From Planctomycetaceae bacterium (GTDB taxonomy: Bacteria; Planctomycetota; Planctomycetia; Planctomycetales; Planctomycetaceae): a stretch of 64,000 bases of DNA. Numbering within the stretch: the stretch's first letter is position 1; the number at the start of each line of letters is the position of its first letter. The DNA lies in the NCBI GenBank assembly GCA_028284145.1, contig JANQSH010000010.1, forward strand, positions 1-64,000, written 5' to 3'. Positions 48,634 through 56,552 of this stretch are shown here, piece after piece. The position numbers were made by a program, and so were the translations under genes. The notes beneath the pieces are model-generated. The model was given only the letters and a program-made list of their open reading frames with translations, was not told the origin of the DNA and did no database searches.

Positions 48634-48735
48634 TAAGCGTATTACGTTTTCTTGTGGCCGCGAACAATGCCTCTCGGCCTGCAATGGCGGCTCCTCACGA
48701 GCCGGCGACGTCACTCAAAAAGGTAAGTGGCTCTG
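48634..48735 (-). repeat. Family A repeat, copy 12 (degenerate)
   Basis: TAAGCGTATTACGTTTTC at one end, GGTAAGTGGCTCTGG at the other, with CACGAGCCGGCGACGTCAC in between. It forms much of the gap between the divergent FDH and sugar transferase genes. Confidence 0.65.
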
Positions 48736-48873
48736 GTGATTCCGAACAAAACACAACTTTCACAATTGTCAAATCGATTCGGTATGGAAATTGCCAAATT
48801 CCTCGCACACGCAAAGATGATACATTCATGTCCCAGGCGAGTGCGCCTCTGCACACACAAAGGCCCAGTACTT

Positions 48874-49716
48874 ATGAGTAACCTGGTTCAACAGGAATCG
48901 ACCACAACAAGTCCAGCGATCGAAACATGTGAAGCACCATCGCCGGAGTCCATTGATCACTCCGCCGTCGGCTGGCTGACTCGATTCGTGGATGGCGACA
49001 AACGCAAAGATGTGCGCTGTCTGAAAAACTCAACGCGCGTGCTGAAACGTGTCGGTGATCTGTTCGTGGCCTGCACGTTACTCATTTTGCTTTTCCCCTT
49101 AATGGTCGTCGTTGGATTGGCCGTCCGATTTTCCTCGCCGGGGCCGGCCATCTTTCGGCAGGAACGAACCGGACTCAACTTGCGCCGAAAACGACCCAAC
49201 CGAAGACGAACACCGACCAGCAACCTTCAATTTCCTGATCGCCGCGTCCGCAGGAATGACCGCCGACTGAAACCGGGTTTCGGCAAGCCGTTCGTGCTTT
49301 ACAAATTCCGCACGATGCGAATCGATGCCGAGAAAAACGGTGCTCAATTTGCCGTCAAAGGAGACCCTCGCGTCACAAAACTGGGACGTTTTATGCGGAA
49401 AACCCGGCTCGATGAGCTGCCACAGTTATGGAACGTCATCCGGGGCGATATGTCGTTAGTCGGCCCGCGTCCGGAACGCCCGGAATTCATCCGCAATCTC
49501 TCAGAGGAAATTCCTGATTACCTGCTGCGGCTCGGTTTGCGTCCCGGCTTGACCGGCATCGCGCAAGTCGTGAATGGCTACGACAACGACATTGAAAGTT
49601 TCCGCCGCAAGGTTGCCTATGATCTGATGTACCTGCAGACCCTCTGCCTGTGGAACGATGTCAAGATTCTGTTCCGCACAATCGGTATCGTGCTGACCGG
49701 CAAGGGGGCGCTTTAA
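48874..49716 (+). CDS. Undecaprenyl-phosphate sugar phosphotransferase
   Basis: Bacterial sugar transferase that attaches the first sugar phosphate to undecaprenyl phosphate for exopolysaccharide or O-antigen. The 280 residues include one membrane segment ([21 protein letters not shown]), [38 protein letters not shown] and [13 protein letters not shown], all family signatures. Between FRQERTGLN and YKFRTM there is an insertion of about 35 residues with many Arg. Start at 48874 chosen after AAAGG; the frame is open to 48727. Convergent with the ABC membrane-domain gene (10-bp gap). Sugar specificity is unknown. Confidence 0.92.
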   Translation: MSNLVQQESTTTSPAIETCEAPSPESIDHSAVGWLTRFVDGDKRKDVRCLKNSTRVLKRVGDLFVACTLLILLFPLMVVVGLAVRFSSPGPAIFRQERTGLNLRRKRPNRRRTPTSNLQFPDRRVRRNDRRLKPGFGKPFVLYKFRTMRIDAEKNGAQFAVKGDPRVTKLGRFMRKTRLDELPQLWNVIRGDMSLVGPRPERPEFIRNLSEEIPDYLLRLGLRPGLTGIAQVVNGYDNDIESFRRKVAYDLMYLQTLCLWNDVKILFRTIGIVLTGKGAL

Positions 49717-49726
49717 CAAAGAGTGG

Positions 49727-50686
49727 CTACCGCACCCGCAAACCGACATCACGTAAGCGGCTGATTTGGGCCACAATCTTCGGCACCGCATCCAGCCCCA
49801 TGATAAACATCAGCACATAGCGGAAGACCGCAAAAATATCTCCGGCTTGCGGAGCTGCTTCTCCCAATCCGCCACCACCAACGTAGTGCACGAGCGAAGC
49901 GCACAACACGGCGAGGATAAACAGTTCCATCAAACCGAAATTGATCGCTTCGGCATCGGAAAGACGAATGCGCCAACGAGCGAGCGAGTCGAAATGTTGC
50001 CGTAGTTCTTCGCTGTTGGAACGGTCAATCACGTCCACTTCTTTCTCCAACCGATCGTTCAACCCACCGTTGAACGCGAAAGATTGTCGACCGTACGCAG
50101 CGTTCAGAAGAAAGGCCGGCAACAGTAACATCAGACAAAAGAAGATCAACGTCCAATCGTAAAAGACCAGCATCACCAGCGCGCCCGAAATGGAGAACGT
50201 GGCTCGAATCATCGTTGGCACATGATGCTCGAAAAAATTGACGAAACCTTGAGAAAGTTGAGATCGCGCGGAAACGCGGGAGACATCGACGTCATCAGAT
50301 CGTTGCCGCATCACCAGCCTGGTCGCCAGATCGGTGTAGATTTCCGTAAAGGCCCGGGTGTCGTACATCCGGCGGAAGGTACTGATCAGAAGATGGGCCA
50401 GATGTTGACCAACAAACACCATCAAGCCCACGAATGATTGATTCAGCAAATCGTTGATTGCCCACCCGATCACAAATGGTTGTGCGAGCCGCAACAGGTT
50501 TTCGACAATGAATAGACCATACGTCAGCGACATCGTACCATGATTGGCGGTGAATAATGTGCGGAGTGACAGCCGCTCACCGTACCCCCTGCCTTTCGAG
50601 TCTTCGACACGACTGTCAGCGTGTATGGATTTTTTGCACGGCACTTCCGTCGTTGACTCGAAAGAGTTTGCGATCGACGCACTCAT
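49727..50686 (-). CDS. ABC-exporter six-TM domain protein without ATPase, likely peptide export
   Basis: A 319-residue protein with about six membrane segments (for example TYGLFIVENLLRLAQPFVIG, FVGLMVFVGQHLAHLL, LVMLVFYDWTLIFFCLML), like the membrane half of an ABC exporter. No Walker A, signature or Walker B motif is present, so an ATPase subunit would have to come from elsewhere, or the protein has another role. ATG at 50686 preferred because GGGGAG lies upstream; the frame is open to 50815. It is 32 bp after the partner gene and is the last gene of the minus-strand cluster, so it may export or protect against the modified peptide. Function inferred. Confidence 0.8.
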   Translation of the reverse strand: MSASIANSFESTTEVPCKKSIHADSRVEDSKGRGYGERLSLRTLFTANHGTMSLTYGLFIVENLLRLAQPFVIGWAINDLLNQSFVGLMVFVGQHLAHLLISTFRRMYDTRAFTEIYTDLATRLVMRQRSDDVDVSRVSARSQLSQGFVNFFEHHVPTMIRATFSISGALVMLVFYDWTLIFFCLMLLLPAFLLNAAYGRQSFAFNGGLNDRLEKEVDVIDRSNSEELRQHFDSLARWRIRLSDAEAINFGLMELFILAVLCASLVHYVGGGGLGEAAPQAGDIFAVFRYVLMFIMGLDAVPKIVAQISRLRDVGLRVR

Positions 50687-50718
50687 TGTCTGACTGACTC
50701 CCCAAATGACTTCGCAAG

Positions 50719-51516
50719 TCAGCAAAAGGCAGCCAACCCGGCTTCCACCAGATCGACACCCGCCGAAATAATTTCCTCGCGCCCGCCATAGACGTCGAAA
50801 GATGTGGACGACCAATCATCCAGCAATTCGGAAAACGAACACGGCTTCTCGATCAGCCGCTCGAACAATTGTACCCCTTCGTCTTCCAGGATAACGGTGT
50901 GAATATCGTTTGCGACGGGAAAGAAGACCGCCTCGATCGGCGGATCGTCCTCGTCATCAATGAATTCTCTCGTTTGAAATGTGGCCGTTGCACGAATCGG
51001 ATTGAGCATCAGCACCAGAGAATCATCATCGCCCCACATCTCCAGCATCCGTTCCGACTGAGAATGGACCTCTTGAAACCGAACATGACCCAATCGGTCC
51101 TCAATCGCCCGCTCTTCAACCTCAAATCGAGTCCGGTGCAAAGCAACATGATCCAACTGTTCCATCGACAGATCATCTCTGTTGCAAAGCCAGTTCAGGA
51201 ATGAGATCGCATCCGATGAGCCGGTGTCATAAGCCTGAAGTGGAACCGTTTTCACGAATTCAACCAATCGATTTTCAAGGTTATCAAGGACCTCTTCGGA
51301 CTCTTCAAAATGATCTTTCAATTTCAAAAACCGTTTGTCGAGGTTCCCATCGGTAAACATCTTTACGACGAAGGCCGGTCGTTCGTCCGCAACATTCGCA
51401 AGTACGACATCGTTTTTTGCAATGGCAAACGCACGGGTGCATTTGTCAATCTGGTTGCGGTAGTCGGCTTCCAGGTTTTCGTCAACTTCGATGGCATTGA
51501 CTTGCTTTTCCAACAT
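50719..51516 (-). CDS. Possible RiPP partner protein with RRE-like C-terminus
   Basis: A 265-residue protein without a clear family. The N-terminal 170 residues are charged (NQIDKCTRAFAIAKNDVVLANVA region). The C-terminal ~90 residues (DEGVQLFERLIEKPCSFSEL ... IISAGVDLVEAGLAAF) follow the strand/helix pattern of PqqD-like RiPP recognition elements, which bind leader peptides. MNIO enzymes usually need such a partner. Start taken at 51516, after GGAAAGAG; an ATG at 51615 is in frame but has a poor ribosome site. Located between the MNIO and exporter genes. Function inferred from position and pattern. Confidence 0.7.
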   Translation of the reverse strand: MLEKQVNAIEVDENLEADYRNQIDKCTRAFAIAKNDVVLANVADERPAFVVKMFTDGNLDKRFLKLKDHFEESEEVLDNLENRLVEFVKTVPLQAYDTGSSDAISFLNWLCNRDDLSMEQLDHVALHRTRFEVEERAIEDRLGHVRFQEVHSQSERMLEMWGDDDSLVLMLNPIRATATFQTREFIDDEDDPPIEAVFFPVANDIHTVILEDEGVQLFERLIEKPCSFSELLDDWSSTSFDVYGGREEIISAGVDLVEAGLAAFC

Positions 51517-51952
51517 GCCTGATCTCTTTCCAGCTTTACGTGCGGATTGTGGTCCTTTTGAGCGGCTGAATAAAACCACTCTCTGAACGGAACATTCTTT
51601 CAAATCGTAAGACATGGTTTTGGGGGAATTTGTTTTTCATCGCGTAATTCGCCAAACACACGAAAGAAGGAAAGGGACCCAGACAGGATTACAGGATGGA
51701 CAGGAGAGAATCGTCCTGTAGATCCTGTCAGGAAACTCTTTTTGCATACAGGCGATCGGCACCTGCATGTTTCGTCGATATCGTGTTGTTCATAGTTGCT
51801 CTGGATCCCCCCCCACTTGAATCATGAACACCGCGCGGGAATGACTGGCTCGAAGCCGTCGCCATCAGTTCACGGTCGTTCCGATTGGGATTCACGTTCC
51901 ATAATCAGCCGGCAATCGTGCTCCGATTCGGTCGGGTTCCTTTTGGAATCGT
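51517..51952. other. Gap between MNIO and partner genes
   Basis: Holds a degenerate family C repeat (about 51655-51840), including ATCCTGTCAGG, TCCTGTAGATCCTG and TGAACACCGCGCGGGAATGA. No small gene with a good ribosome site was found on either strand. Confidence 0.5.
51655..51840 (-). repeat. Family C interspersed repeat, copy 3
   Basis: Shares GACAGGAT / ATCCTGTC blocks and TTCCCGCGCGGTGTTCATG with copy 2 near 27480-27500. Boundaries uncertain. It separates the genes of the putative RiPP operon. Confidence 0.45.
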
Positions 51953-52780
51953 CTACACCGTCACCAGCGTCTCTTCCGCGATTCTTCGTACCTGACGGAC
52001 TTCTTCCCGCCAACCGCTTTCATCCGGGAAATTCTGGTCCCGCTCGATAAAGACCGCATTGACCTTGTCCCGCCCCAACTCCAGCGCGTGCCGGTACAAT
52101 CGAAAGACCTCGTCCGGAATGGGGTGGGAATGACTGTCGATATACATGTTCGCCTTGTCGTCAAAGAATCCACCCGCCAGATGCATCTGCACAGCCGAGG
52201 CAAAGGGCATCACCGATGCTATGAACTCGTACGCGTCATAACCAAAGTTCACCGAGTTGGCATAGACGTTGGTGACGTCCAATACCCACCCGCAACCTGT
52301 CTTCTGCAACACCCGAGCCAGAAACTCCGCTTCGGACATCTCCCCTTCAAACTGAAACAGGTAAGCGATGTTCTCGACGTAGAAGCGAATATCGTCAAAG
52401 TAGCGCTGCACGACATCAATGTTGCGGCAGGTACACTGCAAGGCGGCCTGGGTGAAAGGTGGCGGCGCGAAGTGGCCGATCTCTACGCCCTTATCGCCAT
52501 TGCGTGTGAACCCCAGGTGATCGCTGACCGACTCCGCGTTATTCTCGCGGGCGATTGCCTTCAAAGCGGCCATGTATTTTTCGCCCGGCGGGTCGGCAGA
52601 TGCGACCGACAACTTCAAGGCGTGAACACTGACCAGATCGAAGTCCTGATTCTGCACGTAGCGATCAACACGCAGCGGATCGTTAGCCCGCTCGAATGTG
52701 ATTTCCGCGGCATTGATTGCCGGGTCATCCAGAATCGGTCGGTTCTGTTCGCGAATGGCATAACCGATGGCAGGCAGCAT
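51953..52780 (-). CDS. DUF692/MNIO family multinuclear iron oxidase (RiPP maturase)
   Basis: A 275-residue TIM-barrel of the MbnB/TglH family, iron enzymes that oxidatively modify Cys-containing peptides. Expected metal ligands are in place: His53 (SVHAL), His88 (SDHLG), Glu136-Asn137 (YVENIA), Asp168 and Asn171 (VLDVTNVYAN), His200 (QMHLAGG), Asp215 and His217 (IDSHSHP), and Glu246 (FIERD). AAGGAGACGAGCC stands just before the ATG at 52780; a longer frame to 52846 lacks such a site. It is preceded by a Cys-rich 40-residue peptide gene, which is the likely substrate, and followed by a possible partner. The exact chemistry is not known. Confidence 0.9.
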   Translation of the reverse strand: MLPAIGYAIREQNRPILDDPAINAAEITFERANDPLRVDRYVQNQDFDLVSVHALKLSVASADPPGEKYMAALKAIARENNAESVSDHLGFTRNGDKGVEIGHFAPPPFTQAALQCTCRNIDVVQRYFDDIRFYVENIAYLFQFEGEMSEAEFLARVLQKTGCGWVLDVTNVYANSVNFGYDAYEFIASVMPFASAVQMHLAGGFFDDKANMYIDSHSHPIPDEVFRLYRHALELGRDKVNAVFIERDQNFPDESGWREEVRQVRRIAEETLVTV

Positions 52781-52880
52781 GGCTCGTCTCCTTCGATTCG
52801 TCGCCTCTATGAAAATGCATCGTGAGTGATGCGGAATTTGTGGCATTCAAAGCAAAATGGGCATAGCGAATTTCAAGGCA

Positions 52881-52919
52881 ACCCAGAGCCTCCGCGCCCC
52901 GACAATGGAGGCTCCGGGT
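52881..52919 (-). promoter_or_regulatory. 13-bp stem-loop between precursor and MNIO genes
   Basis: GGAGGCTC and GAGCCTCC are perfect arms, extended by ACCC/GGGT to 13 bp with one G-U pair on the minus strand; loop of 13 bases. There is no T run, so it looks like an mRNA stabiliser or processing site that would let the precursor be made in excess over the maturase. Confidence 0.7.
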
Positions 52920-52920
52920 C

Positions 52921-52945
52921 AAAGGCGCCCCAAAAGACGCCCCTT
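52921..52945 (-). promoter_or_regulatory. Second, weaker hairpin after the precursor gene
   Basis: On the minus strand GGCGTC, loop TTTTGG, GGCGCC form a short stem with one G-U pair, then TTT. It starts 8 bp after the precursor stop; possibly a weak attenuator. Confidence 0.4.
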
Positions 52946-52952
52946 GAAGTTG

Positions 52953-53075
52953 TTACCAGCAACGGCAACAACGACAACAGCGACAGCAACAGCGGCGATC
53001 AGCCACCTTCTTGCTGCGGGCGAAACTGCGAATCTTCTTCAGTTCGCGTACCGCCTTTTTCGTCTTCGTTGTCAT
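52953..53075 (-). CDS. Cys-rich 40-residue peptide, likely RiPP precursor
   Basis: Too short for ordinary gene finders. ATG at 53075 is preceded by AAAGGA (spacing 9), and the frame closes with TAA at 52953. The first 28 residues are strongly basic (MTTKTKKAVRELKKIRSFAR...), likely a leader. The last 12 are CCCRCCRCCRCW, with eight Cys, three Arg and a terminal Trp. It lies directly upstream of an MNIO maturase gene, which fits a Cys-modified RiPP such as those made with MbnB/TglH relatives. A metallothionein-like or antimicrobial role cannot be excluded. The 40-residue length is short for known MNIO substrates. Confidence 0.85.
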   Translation of the reverse strand: MTTKTKKAVRELKKIRSFARSKKVADRRCCCRCCRCCRCW

Positions 53076-53140
53076 CGCGTACGTCCTTTCTTACTCGTGA
53101 CGGCAATCGCTAACCGTGACGCGCCCGCCGCCGGAACCAC

Positions 53141-53179
53141 GACAAGCCGAAGCGGAGACCATCTCCGAGTCCGCTTGTC
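53141..53179 (-). promoter_or_regulatory. Overlapping inverted repeats upstream of precursor
   Basis: GACAAGC / GCTTGTC are outer arms (7 bp); inside, AAGCGGA / TCCGCTT and CGGAGA / TCTCCG compete for the same bases. The structures are mutually exclusive. It lies 66-104 bases before the precursor ATG, so it could be a leader RNA switch or an operator. Confidence 0.45.
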
Positions 53180-53230
53180 CGTTTGCCACATTTATTTTCA
53201 GCCGTCGTTCTCAGCGGTCTGGTGGATCGC

Positions 53231-53250
53231 CTTTGAGTCCCCCCTCAAAG
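53231..53250. promoter_or_regulatory. 7-bp palindromic site upstream of precursor
   Basis: CTTTGAG, six bases, CTCAAAG. A possible operator for the RiPP operon; it lies about 155-175 bases upstream of the precursor start. The remaining divergent gap (53251-53552) shows no gene. Confidence 0.4.
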
Positions 53251-53552
53251 TCCCAAAGGTCGATCATTCACCAGGATGCGCTGTGGACGTTCGGATTCTG
53301 CCCCCCTCAGGAAACCTTGCAACAAATTGGCGGCAATGGAGGAATGTCACAGTCCGCCAGACTCGTCTGGGGATGACAAAATGCAACGGCGATGCCAAAC
53401 TGTGAGAAAGGATATGCCAGATGCATAACCTTTTTCGTTTCAGTGTTTTACAGAGATTGTTTTCCAGCAGCGGGTTGAAATGATGTGGGCCTCAATCCGC
53501 GACAGAGCGCCATCGGATCGATCACACAACTTTGCGGGAGACCAATCAAATA

Positions 53553-54122
53553 ATGGGAGATGACATCAACGACGATGAGGCTTTTTCGCCGGACGAAGAA
53601 GCGGAAAATTCGGTAACGGCATTCCTGAAATCACTGTTCCGAGTCGATCGTTACATCGCGGCTGCGGGATTTTTCATTGCCGTCGTACACCTCATCCTTC
53701 TGCGGAGTGTCAACCTGGGGCTGGTTCTGATGTTTCTCGTGATCCCGCTTGCGATGCTCTGCCTGGCATCCTGCCCGACAGCAACATTCCTGCAGAAAAA
53801 AGTGGCGCAGTCCTTTCTCGGATTGATGGCCATTGGTGTCGCGCTGGCTCCTCTGCGAGAGATATTGCCGAACATGCGTGCCTTCAACAACATCCCACCC
53901 ATCCCCAATCGTATTCTGACATGGTATGTCGGCATCTACCTGTTTTATCTGATGAATGTCATCCCGCTTGCGGCCTTCGGCAGTGCGCTACGCAAGAATC
54001 TCATCGGTGAAAAAGCGGCTTTCACAACGTTCACCTGCATCCTTGGGCTGTTCGCCTGGTGTGTCATGGGCCTGTCATCGCTGTGGGTTATCGCACTCGC
54101 GATGGGATTCATCAAGATGTGA
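53553..54122 (+). CDS. Multi-pass membrane protein, function unknown
   Basis: A 189-residue protein with an acidic N-terminal 25 residues (DDINDDEAFSPDEEAEN) followed by about five membrane segments (for example YIAAAGFFIAVVHLILL, LVLMFLVIPLAMLCLAS, WYVGIYLFYLMNVIPLAAFG). No motif is recognised. ATG at 53553 is used; an in-frame TTG at 53532 after no clear ribosome site is less likely, although GGGAG lies 12 bases before 53553. Divergent from the RiPP cluster, convergent with the gene at 54147. Confidence 0.75.
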   Translation: MGDDINDDEAFSPDEEAENSVTAFLKSLFRVDRYIAAAGFFIAVVHLILLRSVNLGLVLMFLVIPLAMLCLASCPTATFLQKKVAQSFLGLMAIGVALAPLREILPNMRAFNNIPPIPNRILTWYVGIYLFYLMNVIPLAAFGSALRKNLIGEKAAFTTFTCILGLFAWCVMGLSSLWVIALAMGFIKM

Positions 54123-54146
54123 CGCGAAGACGAGTGCACAATTCAA

Positions 54147-55739
54147 TCACGTCGTCGGGACGTAACGCTCATATTCGTACTTCAGCGTCTTTCGCTCTCC
54201 CGGTTTCAGTTTGATGGTCCAACTGATCGTCCCGGCTCGATCCAGCAGTTTCAGTTTTGTCGGGTCTGTTGAGAGTTCACCGTCGTCACCAGCGACAGTT
54301 GGTTTGCCCGGCACTTTGACATCGATCACGATTTCAACCTCACGCTTCTCAAAGTTATGCAGTTTCAATTCACCTCCGAGTGTGACCAGATCCCAATACT
54401 TGTACTTGTCCGGCGCGTGAGCTTTCAATTTGCGATCCGCTTCGTATTCACGTTTCGACGTGGCGATATTGATCGCAGCGGAAACTGGAATCTCCGCAAT
54501 GCCTCCCTTGGGAGTGTATTTGAGCAGATCCTCGCTGAGAGGTCGCCCACCACTGACCGCAAGAAACGGACCGGTCGTCCAGGCATTGTCACTGTTGTTG
54601 TGCAATTGCAGGAAGTGCTTCATCCGTGCGGGAGGTGCCCAGCGATAAATGTGTGTGTATCGAATTTTCCTGGTGAATAGCGTAACAATCGCCTTTTCTC
54701 CGCGTCGCAGCGTCAAATCCTTCTTGGTGTAGACCGTGTAATCGCTTCCGCCGGCAGAATCGAGTTTGGGAAGATTGCCTGTCGCCTTGTCGAGATCCCC
54801 CGGCTGGTTACCAGCAGGTTGCTCGACGACCGTCTGGTGTTGAAACTGATCCGCCGTGATCGTATTGCTGACAATCCCCGATCGGTTCATAATTTGTGTG
54901 CGCAATTGCGGCGGTGCTATCGCTGCTCCGATCGTGCGGATTGTCTGCCCGACAGCAATCGGTGCCATGAAATCGGTATGCGCGAAATGCGGCACGCCGA
55001 CCACGAAATTAACATCGCAATGCACGAGGTCTTCCGCCTCGTTGACAAGTGTGCCACGCAGCGTCATTTCTACCGTCGTTTCATCCAGAATTCTGACGCT
55101 GTATTCGGGAATCCAGGTAATGCCACCACTCAAATACGCCACACCGATTTTCGATTTCGGATCGCCACTGCCTTCTTCACTTTCGAGGTGAATTCGCAAC
55201 GGCATGGCGAGGATTTGCAGCTTGGCCACAGTCGCGATGGGGACGGCGATGCTCTGCGTGCCAGTGTCGAGAATGGCGAATTTCTCGCCGGCGGAAACCA
55301 GTGTTCCAGCCGCTTTGCGGTCCGATCTGTTTTCTTTGTATGACAACTCGACCTTCAGTTTTTCCGCTGCTTTCAATCGTTTTCGGCGCGCTTCAAGCGT
55401 GTCGGGATGATCGACATCATTGAATTCGACAATCTCGCCCGGCCCTGCTCCGACGATATCCACATGCTCTTTTTCGTTGTGGGAAAAAATCGCCAGCGTG
55501 CCGAACTTGGCGGGGGGGATCTTCTCGGCCATCACCCAGCCGTCACGTTTGGTCGCGGTCCCTTCCCGCATGAAAAAGCCGAGGCCGTTTTTGAAAACCG
55601 AAACGCTGGTTGTACGAGTTTTGAGCAGATGCGGGTTTGCTTCCTCTTTCTTTTCGTCAGCCTGTAACGACGAGACCAGAGAGACAATCAGAACGAATGC
55701 AATTGCAAAACGAAACGTGAGGGAAATTTGAACGGACAT
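54147..55739 (-). CDS. Exported DUF4139-like protein
   Basis: A 530-residue protein with a signal peptide (FRFAIAFVLIVSLVSSLQADE). It is rich in beta strands: VSVFKNGLGFFMREG and IPEYSVRILDETTVEMTLRGTLVNEAEDL match the mucoidy-inhibitor/DUF4139 type, and the end ISWTIKLKPGERKTLKYEYERYV is the characteristic C-terminus of that group. The role is unknown; it is probably periplasmic or at the cell surface. It is a single gene, with a family A repeat upstream (55794-55896). Confidence 0.8.
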   Translation of the reverse strand: MSVQISLTFRFAIAFVLIVSLVSSLQADEKKEEANPHLLKTRTTSVSVFKNGLGFFMREGTATKRDGWVMAEKIPPAKFGTLAIFSHNEKEHVDIVGAGPGEIVEFNDVDHPDTLEARRKRLKAAEKLKVELSYKENRSDRKAAGTLVSAGEKFAILDTGTQSIAVPIATVAKLQILAMPLRIHLESEEGSGDPKSKIGVAYLSGGITWIPEYSVRILDETTVEMTLRGTLVNEAEDLVHCDVNFVVGVPHFAHTDFMAPIAVGQTIRTIGAAIAPPQLRTQIMNRSGIVSNTITADQFQHQTVVEQPAGNQPGDLDKATGNLPKLDSAGGSDYTVYTKKDLTLRRGEKAIVTLFTRKIRYTHIYRWAPPARMKHFLQLHNNSDNAWTTGPFLAVSGGRPLSEDLLKYTPKGGIAEIPVSAAINIATSKREYEADRKLKAHAPDKYKYWDLVTLGGELKLHNFEKREVEIVIDVKVPGKPTVAGDDGELSTDPTKLKLLDRAGTISWTIKLKPGERKTLKYEYERYVPTT

Positions 55740-55793
55740 GTCGGCGGCTCCTCATGAGATGATTGAGTGGTCATTGCACGGTACTTCGCGCGT

Positions 55794-55896
55794 TATAGCA
55801 GTTTACCTTCTGGTGTGATGTCTCTGGCTTGTATGGGGCCTTTGTTTGCAGGCCAAACGACGCCCATCGTTGCACAGAAGAGCGTAATACGCTCTA
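55794..55896 (+). repeat. Family A repeat, copy 13
   Basis: TATAGCAGTTTACCTTCTGG at the left and AGAGCGTAATACGCTCTA at the right; near full length. Confidence 0.9.
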
Positions 55897-56087
55897 AACT
55901 CAACGCATCTTAATCGAGAATTGCCCGGTTCTTTGTAACGGGTCTGTATCGTGTGATGACATGAAATCAGTATGTTGGAGTCACATTGCTACTCAATTTT
56001 GCGTGCCCTGCCTCCATCGCACCAGCAAAGAAAGCATGTGGAAAGGACTTGTGTCTCACAAAGATTCGAAGCCATAACGGGGGAGGA

Positions 56088-56208
56088 TAGAGCAGTTTAC
56101 TTTTTGGTGTGACATCTCCGGTTGGTGTGACATCTCTGGCTCGTGGGGAGCCTGTATTTGCAGGCCAGACGACGTGCATCGCGGCACAGAAGAGCGTAAT
56201 ACACTCCA
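56088..56208 (+). repeat. Family A repeat, copy 14, with an internal duplication
   Basis: Begins TAGAGCAGTTTACTTTTTGG and ends AGAGCGTAATACACTCCA. The segment GGTGTGACATCTC is repeated in tandem (about 56105-56135), making this copy about 20 bp longer than the rest. Confidence 0.9.
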
Positions 56209-56552
56209 GTTCATCTCTGATGACCGAAATGCTCTGCAAGAGATGCCATTAACCACTGTACAAATGAGGGGAGGGGGGATTGCAGGCGAAACGGAAGTCA
56301 GGTTGCAGACGTTTTTACCTCAAGGTGTATGGACGACCCTGGCTGCGTAACCAGATCGTCTGACGCGGTTTTATGATTGTAAGCTGGTGTTGCACTGGTC
56401 ATTTTTCCTTTTTTACTTCGATAAATAAAGATAGCCTGTTCGTAGAATCAATAGCCAGATTCATCCGATTCGCTGGAAAACACTGCCCCATCCGACGATC
56501 ATACATCCTTCGGTTGTCACGCCTCTCATCTCAAACATGGTCTCTTTGGTTC

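Larger units (their letters stand above)
55740..56552. other. Divergent intergenic region with two family A repeats
   Basis: Contains family A copies 13 and 14. The frame of the next gene is open back to 56373 but that part lacks family resemblance. No other gene seen. Confidence 0.5.

Noticed and set aside
52826-53113. Plus-strand frame of 95 residues, rich in Asn, Ser and Pro, over the precursor gene
   Set aside because: Its composition is the mirror of the Cys/Arg codons on the other strand, it has no ribosome site, and the minus-strand peptide has one and a meaningful context.
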